A stretch of 24,926 bases of DNA from DATCIH01 sp036507955. GTDB taxonomy: Bacteria > Bacillota > Clostridia > Clostridiales > Clostridiaceae. How positions within the stretch are numbered: the stretch's first letter is position 1; each line of letters begins with the position of its first letter. The notes beneath the pieces were generated by a model that was not told where the DNA came from, ran no database searches, and was given only the letters and a program-made list of their open reading frames with translations. Of the stretch, positions 7,480-14,658 are shown in pieces. The stretch spans positions 1-24,926 of the forward strand of contig DATCIH010000151.1 in NCBI GenBank assembly GCA_036507955.1, written 5' to 3'. The position numbers were made by a program, and so were the translations under genes.

Positions 7480-8454
7480 ATGCTATATCCAATAAAGTTT
7501 TATCCAACTTTTAAGGATTATATATGGGGCGGCAGACAACTTGAGAACTACAATAAGATGCTTCCAAAGGGAATAGTTGCTGAAAGCTGGGAAATATCAA
7601 CTCATAAGGATGGGGAAAGTATCGTTTCCAATGGACAATATAGAAATATTCCCTTAAGTGAACTTATAAAAAAGCTTGGGCAAAAGCTTATGGGTACGGC
7701 TATTTCTGAGAAGGACCTAGAAAAATTCCCTTTACTTGTAAAGCTAATAGATGCTAATGATTGTCTATCAGTTCAGGTACATCCTAATGATGAATATGCT
7801 AGAATTCATGAAAATGGTGAGTATGGCAAAAATGAAATGTGGTATATAGTAGAAGCTAAACCTGGAGCAGAAATAGTGTATGGGGTTAAGACAGGGGTAA
7901 CAAAGGAAGCTTTTTCAAAGGCGGTTAAAGAGGATAGCATTGATAGCTGCTTAAACTACTTAGAGGTTAAGGCAGGAGATTCAGTAAACATTCCAGCAGG
8001 CTTAATTCATGCCATTGGAAAAGGCATCCTCATAGCTGAGATACAACAAAACTCAAATACAACCTATAGAGTTTTTGATTATAACAGATTGGATATGCTT
8101 GGAAATAAAAGACCTCTTCATATAGATAAGGCACTTGAGGTAATTAACTTTGATAATTGTAATATAAGCGGAAAACTTATAGGAGTTAGGACAAGCTTAA
8201 CCAAGAGTTCCTATAAGGATAGGTTGGTTTCAAATCCTTATTTTACTGTTGAGGTATATAATATTAAGGACGAAGTAGAGGAAATAGCAGATGGTAGTAG
8301 ATTCTTCCTTTACACCGCTTTAATGGGGAGCGGAGAACTATTATATGAGGGTGGTAGGGAAAAAATAATTAAGGGCGAATCAATATTTATTCCAGCCTCC
8401 TTAGGTAAATATAAAATAACAGGAGATCTTAAGTTAATAAAGTCTTATATTTAG
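7480..8454 (+). CDS. manA: Mannose-6-phosphate isomerase, class I
   Basis: A 324-residue cupin-fold isomerase that interconverts mannose-6-phosphate and fructose-6-phosphate. Zinc ligands are visible as Gln99 and His101 (SVQVHPND), Glu119 (GKNEMWY) and His177 (IPAGLIHAIG). The start YPIKFYPTFKDYIWGG is typical of Firmicute ManA, and the length is normal. TAGGAGG lies upstream of ATG 7480. It is the last gene of the uronate/hexose operon, with a strong terminator overlapping its stop codon. In some relatives this family acts in capsule or mannan metabolism; the neighbours here favour catabolism of plant or host polysaccharides. Confidence 0.93.
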   Translation: MLYPIKFYPTFKDYIWGGRQLENYNKMLPKGIVAESWEISTHKDGESIVSNGQYRNIPLSELIKKLGQKLMGTAISEKDLEKFPLLVKLIDANDCLSVQVHPNDEYARIHENGEYGKNEMWYIVEAKPGAEIVYGVKTGVTKEAFSKAVKEDSIDSCLNYLEVKAGDSVNIPAGLIHAIGKGILIAEIQQNSNTTYRVFDYNRLDMLGNKRPLHIDKALEVINFDNCNISGKLIGVRTSLTKSSYKDRLVSNPYFTVEVYNIKDEVEEIADGSRFFLYTALMGSGELLYEGGREKIIKGESIFIPASLGKYKITGDLKLIKSYI

Positions 8455-8484
8455 GGGATACAACTTTAGTTGTGTCCCCTTTCC
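8454..8484 (+). terminator. Rho-independent terminator after manA
   Basis: An 11-pair stem (8454-8464 with 8469-8479, GGGGATACAAC/GTTGTGTCCCC, one G-T pair) with a TTTA tetraloop is followed by TTTCCT. The stem's first G is the last base of the manA stop codon. Confidence 0.85.
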
Positions 8485-8575
8485 TATTAATCTACTTACA
8501 ACCTTTAGTTATTTAACTCTAATTACAATTTATAAAATGGTATTTTCAACAAAGCAATTAAAGTTAATAACATGA

Positions 8576-8596
8576 TGGTATAATATAGGTTATAAT
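8576..8596 (+). promoter_or_regulatory. Promoter region of the pot operon
   Basis: TGGTATAAT (8576-8584) is an extended -10. A second TATAAT lies at 8591-8596. The leader before the TTG start is about 100 bases and holds two GTTAAC palindromes about 30 bases apart (in GGATGTTAACCC and GTGTTAACAAT). These may be regulator sites, but no family is evident. Confidence 0.45.
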
Positions 8597-8692
8597 AAAA
8601 GCAAACAATTATCATAGATCGATTTAAAATGTGGATGTTAACCCACTATTCCTATAAAAATGCTTGTGTTAACAATAGAAGGAGTGATATAA

Positions 8693-9739
8693 TTGGCAGA
8701 AGTAATATTAGAGCTTAATAACCTCTATAAAAGTTTTGATAATCAGGAAGTTGTACATAATTTATCCATTAAGGTTGAAAAAGGTGAGTTTATTACTCTT
8801 CTTGGTCCAAGTGGTTGCGGTAAAACTACTACATTGCGGATGATCGCAGGCTTCGAAAATCCGAGTAAAGGGAGAATCTTCTTAGAAGGGGAAAGTGTTG
8901 AAGGAATAGAACCAAATAAAAGGAATGTTAATACAGTATTTCAAAATTATGCACTGTTTCCTCATATGAATGTATATAACAATATAGCCTATAGTCTTAA
9001 GATTAAGAAGGTAAATAAGGAAGAAATAAAAAAGAGAGTTTATGACATACTTGAGATGGTTCAACTTAAAGGTTATGGGAAAAGAATGCCAGATCAACTA
9101 AGTGGTGGCCAAAGACAAAGGGTGGCCATTGCTCGTGCGCTTATCAATAATCCAAAGGTGCTACTTCTTGATGAGCCCTTAGGAGCACTTGATTTAAAGC
9201 TTCGTAAGCAGATGCAGCAGGAGCTTAAAAACCTGCAGAAAAAGTTTAACATTTCCTTTATATATGTAACCCATGATCAAGAAGAAGCTTTAAATATGTC
9301 AGATAGGATAGCAGTAATGAACAAAGGAATGATAGAGCAAATAGGCACTCCCAGAGAGATATATGAAAGACCTGAAACAAGATTTGTAGCAAGCTTTATA
9401 GGTGAAGCAAATATTATTGATGCTAAATACATAAACGATGAATTAACATTAACAAATGTGGATTTAAAAGAAGAAAACAGTATAACCTTTTCCATAAGAC
9501 CCGAAGATATAAAGTTTGCATTAGAAGGGCAAAAGGGCTTAGGCCTTGAAGTTACTGTAAAAGAATATAATTATGTAGGAAATATGATTAAGATTGTTAC
9601 ACTGCTTGATAGTGGACAAGAGCTACTTATATATTTATATGATAAGAAGGCAGAGAAACTTCAACTTGGAACTAAGCTTTGGGCTTATTGGGACAAGGAG
9701 GTAATGACAATTCTAGATAAGGGGGCGAAAAGTGTTTAA
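8693..9739 (+). CDS. potA: Spermidine/putrescine ABC transporter ATP-binding protein
   Basis: A 348-residue ATPase that powers the PotBC permease at the inner face of the membrane. It shows Walker A GPSGCGKTT (38-46), Q-loop Gln84 (FQNYALFPHM), signature LSGGQ (136-140), Walker B VLLLDEP, D-loop GALD and switch His194. After about residue 235 a TOBE-type regulatory domain follows (FSIRPEDIKF). The start is TTG 8693, supported by AAGGAGTGA just upstream; no ATG fits. The end overlaps potB by 8 bases. The family also includes iron and other solute importers, but the potABCD order and the PotD sequence support polyamines. Confidence 0.93.
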   Translation: MAEVILELNNLYKSFDNQEVVHNLSIKVEKGEFITLLGPSGCGKTTTLRMIAGFENPSKGRIFLEGESVEGIEPNKRNVNTVFQNYALFPHMNVYNNIAYSLKIKKVNKEEIKKRVYDILEMVQLKGYGKRMPDQLSGGQRQRVAIARALINNPKVLLLDEPLGALDLKLRKQMQQELKNLQKKFNISFIYVTHDQEEALNMSDRIAVMNKGMIEQIGTPREIYERPETRFVASFIGEANIIDAKYINDELTLTNVDLKEENSITFSIRPEDIKFALEGQKGLGLEVTVKEYNYVGNMIKIVTLLDSGQELLIYLYDKKAEKLQLGTKLWAYWDKEVMTILDKGAKSV

Positions 9740-10598
9740 GAAAATAAAGAAGCTTGATATATTTAAAATTGTATTCATATATCCTTTGGCCCTTTGGATG
9801 GTTATATTTGTAGCCATACCTCTTATATATATAATAGTAATAAGTTTTGCCCAAAGGTCAGCCTCAGGGGAAATAGTATATAGCTTCAATTTGAGAAATT
9901 ATACTACTATGATAAGTCCGCTATACTTTAAGGTGTTTTTTGACTCCATATCCTTAGCCTTTGTTTCAACCTTACTAGCCTTGCTATTTGGTTATCCCTT
10001 TGCTTATTTTATTGCAAAGGTAAAAAAAAGGTGGCGGGTTATCTTACTATTATTGGTAGTGATTCCTTTTTGGACAAATTCCTTAATAAGAATCTATGGT
10101 TGGATGATACTCCTTAGGACGGAAGGAATAATCAATCATTTTCTTTTAGCAATAAAGCTTATTCATGAGCCTATTAAAATGCTATATAGCTATGGAGCAG
10201 TACTAGTTGGTATGGTTTATATGCTCTTTCCTTTTATGGTATTACCTTTATATAATTCCATTGAAAAAATGGATAAATCCTTAACGGAAGCCTCAAAGGA
10301 TTTGGGAGCTTCCAGATGGAAGTGCTTTTTTACAATCACTCTACCCCTTACTATGCCGGGGATAGTAGCAGGCTCTATACTTGTATTTGTTCCATCTATT
10401 GGACTGTTTTTCATACCAGATTTAATGGGTGGAGGAACAGTAATGTTAATTGGTAACCTTATAAGAAACCAATTTCTCCAAGCAAGAAACTGGCCTTTTG
10501 GAGCAGCCTTATCAATTGTTATGATATTTGTAGCCTTACTGCTTATTGGAGTAGCTACAAAGCTTCTTGGCAAGAAGGTTGATTTGGAGGTGTTTTAA
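9732..10598 (+). CDS. potB: Spermidine/putrescine ABC transporter permease PotB
   Basis: A 288-residue membrane permease with about six hydrophobic segments. Its cytoplasmic coupling motif EASKDLGASRWKCFFTITLP is the EAA loop that docks on PotA. The start is GTG 9732, inside the end of potA and preceded by AAGGGGGCGAAA; no ATG is better placed. Its stop overlaps the potC start (TAATG). It forms a heterodimeric channel with PotC for polyamine import. Confidence 0.92.
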   Translation: MFKKIKKLDIFKIVFIYPLALWMVIFVAIPLIYIIVISFAQRSASGEIVYSFNLRNYTTMISPLYFKVFFDSISLAFVSTLLALLFGYPFAYFIAKVKKRWRVILLLLVVIPFWTNSLIRIYGWMILLRTEGIINHFLLAIKLIHEPIKMLYSYGAVLVGMVYMLFPFMVLPLYNSIEKMDKSLTEASKDLGASRWKCFFTITLPLTMPGIVAGSILVFVPSIGLFFIPDLMGGGTVMLIGNLIRNQFLQARNWPFGAALSIVMIFVALLLIGVATKLLGKKVDLEVF

Positions 10599-11380
10599 TG
10601 GGAAATAGAATTATAAAAATATTTTCAAAGTTCTATATGCTTTTAATATTTACATTCTTATACTTTCCTATATTCATAATAGTAATTTATTCTTTTAATG
10701 CATCTAAGTCCAATGTATTATGGACTGGGTTTACTATGGATTGGTATAAAAAACTACTGGAGGATGAAAATGTTATAATAGCACTTCAAAACAGCTTAAA
10801 GATAGCATTTAGCAGCACAATTATATCTTCAATTATTGGTACCACTGGCGCTGTTGCTATGTATAAATATAATTTTAGAGGTAAGAAGGGGATAGATTTA
10901 CTTTTATATATTCAGATTATAATACCGGAAATAATCATGGGAGTTTCCCTCCTTAACTATTTTTCAGTATTAAATATGGAATTTGGGTTATTTACTTTGA
11001 TTTTAGCTCATACCACCTTTTGTATACCTTTTGTATATATATTGGTGAAGGCCAGATTAGCTGGGTTTAATTCATCCATCGAGGAAGCAGCCTTAGATCT
11101 TGGAGCAGGAAAGTTTACAGTATTTAGGACAGTAACTTTTCCACTAATTTTGCCAGGGATAATCTCTGGGGCAGCTCTTGCTTTTGCAATATCTTTCGAT
11201 GATGTTATCATAAATTTCTTCGTGTCAGGACCGGAGAGTACAACCTTACCAATCAAGATATTTTCAATGTTAAGGTTTGGACTATCTCCAGAAATAAATG
11301 CGTTATGCAGTATTATGCTGATTATAACTTTATTCGTTCTAATGGCTTCACAGTCAATTAGGATTAAAAAACAAAATTAA
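10598..11380 (+). CDS. potC: Spermidine/putrescine ABC transporter permease PotC
   Basis: A 260-residue permease with six hydrophobic segments and an EAA loop (EAALDLGAGKFTVFRTVTFP) that contacts PotA. The N-terminus starts with a short basic stretch and a first helix (FYMLLIFTFLYFPIFIIVIYSF), as in PotC/YdcV-type permeases. The late AFAISFDDVIINFF is typical of the family. It overlaps potB by one base, and potD follows 11 bases on. Its partner is PotB. Confidence 0.92.
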   Translation: MGNRIIKIFSKFYMLLIFTFLYFPIFIIVIYSFNASKSNVLWTGFTMDWYKKLLEDENVIIALQNSLKIAFSSTIISSIIGTTGAVAMYKYNFRGKKGIDLLLYIQIIIPEIIMGVSLLNYFSVLNMEFGLFTLILAHTTFCIPFVYILVKARLAGFNSSIEEAALDLGAGKFTVFRTVTFPLILPGIISGAALAFAISFDDVIINFFVSGPESTTLPIKIFSMLRFGLSPEINALCSIMLIITLFVLMASQSIRIKKQN

Positions 11381-11391
11381 GGGGTGTTATC

Positions 11392-12459
11392 ATGATGAAA
11401 AAAATATTAAAATTTGTAAGCTTGATGCTTATTGCAATCCTTACACTAGTAGGATGTAACAGCAAAAGTTCAACTAAGGGTAGTGGGGATAAGGTTTTAA
11501 ATATCTTCACCTGGGCAAATTATGTGCCTGATAGCGTGGTTAAGGAATATGAAAAGAAAACCGGTATCAAGGTTAACTATGCTAACTTTTCAACAAATGA
11601 GGAAATGCTCTCAAAGCTTCAAGCGGTTAAGGGAGGAGAATATGATGTTGTAATCTGTGCGGATTATATAATCCAGGTTATGGCAAAAGATAAGAACGTG
11701 CTTATGGCCCCAATAAATAAGGACAATATACCAAACTTCAAAAATGAAGATCCAGCTTATCTTGATCAGAGTTTTGATAAGGGCAACAAATATTCAGTGC
11801 CTTATACTCTAGGTAGTCAAATGATAGTATACAATCCAGATAAGGTTAAAAAAGAAGTTACAAGCTATGCAGATTTATGGGATAGCTCCTTTAAGAGCTC
11901 TTTAGTACTTATAGATGATCCAAGGTCAATAATCGGAGTAGCTTTAAGAAAGCTTGGTTATGGTATAAACGAAACGGATGCTGCTAAGCTTGATAAAGCT
12001 AAGGAAGAGCTTAAAAAATTAAAACCTAATGTTAAGCTCTTTAATGCAGATACACCTCAAGACAGCCTTATAAGTGGAGATGCTACAGCTGGTATTATGT
12101 GGGGCTCCCAAGCTTCAGCAGCTGTTAAAGGAAATCCAAAACTTAAGATAGTTTATCCGTCTGAAGGAACCACAGTGGAAGAAGATAACTTCATAATCCC
12201 AATTAAGGCTCCTCATATGAAGAATGCGGAAAACTTTATAAACTTTATGCTTGAAGGAAAGATAAGCAATGAAACTACCACAACAACAGAATATATTAAT
12301 ACCACCACAACAGCAAAGCCTTTTATGTCGCAAGAATATTTAAATAATAAAGCAGTATTTATTCCAGCAGAGGATTTAATCAAAGCTATGCATATATTGG
12401 ATATAGGAGATACAGCAAAAACCTACGATTCAATTTGGTCAGAATTTAAACAGCAATAA
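11392..12459 (+). CDS. potD: Polyamine-binding lipoprotein PotD
   Basis: A 355-residue solute-binding lipoprotein. The signal peptide ends in the lipobox LVGC, with Cys22 as the lipidated residue. The mature part begins with a Ser/Lys linker and the family start LNIFTWANYVPDSVVKEYEKKTG. Further family segments are GEYDVVICADYII, VPYTLGSQMIVYNPDKV and GIMWGSQA. It should capture polyamine outside the membrane for PotBC. Near the C-terminus there are two threonine runs (295-299 and 304-307, around EYIN). The second lies where relatives carry a conserved Y-x-T-P-N-like helix start. Two ATG codons occur in tandem at the start; either may be used. GGGGTG lies upstream. Confidence 0.92.
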   Translation: MMKKILKFVSLMLIAILTLVGCNSKSSTKGSGDKVLNIFTWANYVPDSVVKEYEKKTGIKVNYANFSTNEEMLSKLQAVKGGEYDVVICADYIIQVMAKDKNVLMAPINKDNIPNFKNEDPAYLDQSFDKGNKYSVPYTLGSQMIVYNPDKVKKEVTSYADLWDSSFKSSLVLIDDPRSIIGVALRKLGYGINETDAAKLDKAKEELKKLKPNVKLFNADTPQDSLISGDATAGIMWGSQASAAVKGNPKLKIVYPSEGTTVEEDNFIIPIKAPHMKNAENFINFMLEGKISNETTTTTEYINTTTTAKPFMSQEYLNNKAVFIPAEDLIKAMHILDIGDTAKTYDSIWSEFKQQ

Positions 12460-12471
12460 GGGAGTGGTATC

Positions 12472-13836
12472 ATGGATATCTATGATCTAGTAATAAAAAA
12501 TGGAGCACTTGTTGATACGGAAAATAATAAAGTATATACAGGTAACATTTGCATTAATGGCAGTAAAATAGTTAAGCTATCAGAAGACTCTTTAGAGGGT
12601 CAGCTCACAATAGATGCTGTAGGCTTAGTAGTCTGTCCAGGTTTCATAGATATTCATGCACATTTAGATGGAAATATAGATTTTGGTAGGCTAGCAGCTC
12701 TTCAGGGTATAACTACCTCCATCGGTGGAAACTGCGGAGCTGGTCCGAGCGAGATAGGAATATTTCTTGAAAAGCAATCTGAAATTGGTTTCCCCATAAA
12801 TCAAGGGCAACTTATAGGTCACTCCTTTACCTTAAGAAATAAAGCAGGGATTGAAAGCCCATACCTTCCTGCTACTAAGGATCAAATTGCTATCATGCTA
12901 GGTCTTGCAGAAAAAGCTTTCAAGGAAGGAGCCCTGGGTTTATCCTTTGGTTTAGAATATTCTCCAGGGGCCTCCCATGAGGAAGTTGTAGAGCTTTGCA
13001 AGTTTGCAGCCAGCTATGATAAATTGGTGCCTATCCATACCTATGTTAATAACCCTGAAAACCTTGATTCTCTTACCTATGTGATTGAACTTTCAAGACT
13101 TACAGGAGCTCACATATTAGTATCCCATTTCGTGTACCAATATGGATATGGAGTTATGACCAAGGCCTTAAAGCTTGTAGATGAGGCAAGAAGCCAGGGC
13201 TTAAAGATTTCTGTAGATAGCGGTATGTACACAGCCTTTTGTACTGGTATGGGAACAACAATATATGATGAGGAATACATGAATAAGTTTGGCTGGAAAT
13301 ATTCAGATCTTTTAGTTGCCAGTGGAAAGCATAAGGGTAAAAGATTAAATGAAGAACTTTATCATGAGATGAGGAAACATTGCCCTAGGGAGTGTGTCAT
13401 ATGCTATCAAGGGGTAGAAGAGGAAATCTATGAAGCTCTAGAAAAGGAATATGTAGTACTATCAACAGACACAGGTCCGGGGCCTAGTGGAGATGTTACA
13501 GAAGGACATCCTCAAAACACCGGAAACTTTCCAAGATTCTTCAGAAAACTTGTTAGGGAGCTTAATAGACTTACTCTACTGGAGGCAGTAAAAAAGTGCA
13601 CCATCATGCCAGCAGAAATTCTAAAGCTTAAGGATAAGGGAAGATTGTCTGAGGGAAAAGATGCGGATATTGTTATATTCGACTTGGAAACTATATCAGA
13701 TACCTCAGATTTTCCAGGGCAAGGAAGTCCAGACTCAAAGCCTACAGGTATAAAGTATGTGATAGTTAATGGAAAAATATTAGTTGAAGATGGAAATATA
13801 AAGGACATACTACCAGGCAGTATTATAAAAGCTTAG
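12472..13836 (+). CDS. Amidohydrolase, N-acyl-D-amino-acid deacylase-like
   Basis: A 454-residue amidohydrolase. Metal-site residues are HAHLD (His62, His64), Cys88 in the GGNCGAGPSEIG stretch (Cys instead of carboxylated Lys, typical of D-aminoacylases), His189 (PIHTYVNN), His219 (LVSHFVYQYG) and Asp333 (STDTGPGPSG). The C-terminal DIVIFD and GIKYVIVNGKILVEDG complete the usual small beta domain. Such enzymes cleave N-acyl groups from D-amino acids or related cyclic amides. It begins 12 bases after potD with GGGAGTGG before ATG, and surE follows after 12 bases. It is therefore probably co-transcribed with the transporter, which hints that an imported amide or acylated amine is its substrate. 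That link is inference. Confidence 0.82.
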   Translation: MDIYDLVIKNGALVDTENNKVYTGNICINGSKIVKLSEDSLEGQLTIDAVGLVVCPGFIDIHAHLDGNIDFGRLAALQGITTSIGGNCGAGPSEIGIFLEKQSEIGFPINQGQLIGHSFTLRNKAGIESPYLPATKDQIAIMLGLAEKAFKEGALGLSFGLEYSPGASHEEVVELCKFAASYDKLVPIHTYVNNPENLDSLTYVIELSRLTGAHILVSHFVYQYGYGVMTKALKLVDEARSQGLKISVDSGMYTAFCTGMGTTIYDEEYMNKFGWKYSDLLVASGKHKGKRLNEELYHEMRKHCPRECVICYQGVEEEIYEALEKEYVVLSTDTGPGPSGDVTEGHPQNTGNFPRFFRKLVRELNRLTLLEAVKKCTIMPAEILKLKDKGRLSEGKDADIVIFDLETISDTSDFPGQGSPDSKPTGIKYVIVNGKILVEDGNIKDILPGSIIKA

Positions 13837-13848
13837 AGGTGAAGACTT

Positions 13849-14607
13849 ATGAATATATTGATTACCAATGACGATGGAATAGATTCTTTAGGTATAAGGT
13901 TACTTGCAAAGATAATAGAAGAGGAGCATAAGGTAATTGTAGCAGCTCCACACGCCGAGAGAAGTGCCTGTGGTCATTCTATAACTTTAAATAAGCCCCT
14001 TACAGTTAAGGAAGAAAAGCTGATGGGTGTTTTTTCCAAAGCTTATAGTATAGATGGAACTCCAGCAGATTGCGTTAGGATAGGTATAGAGAAATTGGCA
14101 AAGGTTAAAGTAGACCTCATTATTTCTGGAATAAATCGAGGCTATAATCTTGGGGTAGATGTCTTATATTCTGGAACTGTTTCTGCCGCGGTAGAAGGTG
14201 CCTTATATAGGATCCCATCCATTGCCATATCAACTCAACCTGGGAGCAAAGCAGAAATGGAAAAATATTACCAATATGCTGCAAAAGCCCTTAAAGAAAT
14301 AATAAAGCTGCTTCCTTTAAAGGGAAAAATTAATCTTTACAATATAAATGTTCCAGGAATCCAGGAAGAATATATAAAAGGCACAGTTGTATGCCCACTA
14401 GCAAACCAACTATATTCCAATGTTTTTACTGAATTAGATGAAGCTAAGGAATTATATAATCTTACGGGAAGTGTAATAGACTTAGGTCCTACCGATAGGG
14501 ATATTCATTATATAGAAGAAGGATATATCACTATAACTCCAATAAAATATGATTTAACAGATTATGCGTCTTTGGATAAGCTTAGAGCTATATTCAATGA
14601 TAAATAA
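13849..14607 (+). CDS. surE: 5'/3'-nucleotidase SurE
   Basis: A 252-residue SurE phosphatase. Family motifs are NILITNDDG with metal Asp8 and Asp9, APHAERSACGHSITL with the metal serine, DGTPADCVRIG, and DLIISGINRGYNLGVDVLYSGTVSAA with the conserved asparagine. It removes phosphate from nucleoside monophosphates and some polyphosphates in the cytoplasm. GAGGTGA lies before ATG 13849. It is the final gene of the pot/amidohydrolase run and ends in a bidirectional terminator that overlaps its stop. A direct functional link with polyamine import is not evident. Confidence 0.94.
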   Translation: MNILITNDDGIDSLGIRLLAKIIEEEHKVIVAAPHAERSACGHSITLNKPLTVKEEKLMGVFSKAYSIDGTPADCVRIGIEKLAKVKVDLIISGINRGYNLGVDVLYSGTVSAAVEGALYRIPSIAISTQPGSKAEMEKYYQYAAKALKEIIKLLPLKGKINLYNINVPGIQEEYIKGTVVCPLANQLYSNVFTELDEAKELYNLTGSVIDLGPTDRDIHYIEEGYITITPIKYDLTDYASLDKLRAIFNDK

Positions 14608-14647
14608 AAAAAACTACTAGAAGCTTAATGCATCTAGTAGTTTTTTT
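14607..14647. terminator. Bidirectional terminator between surE and the flavodiiron gene
   Basis: A 15-pair perfect stem (14607-14621 with 14633-14647, core CTACTAGA/TCTAGTAG flanked by A7 and T7) has an 11-base loop. The A- and T-runs make it functional in both directions, serving the convergent genes on each side. Confidence 0.9.
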
Positions 14648-14658
14648 ATTGAACTTTA

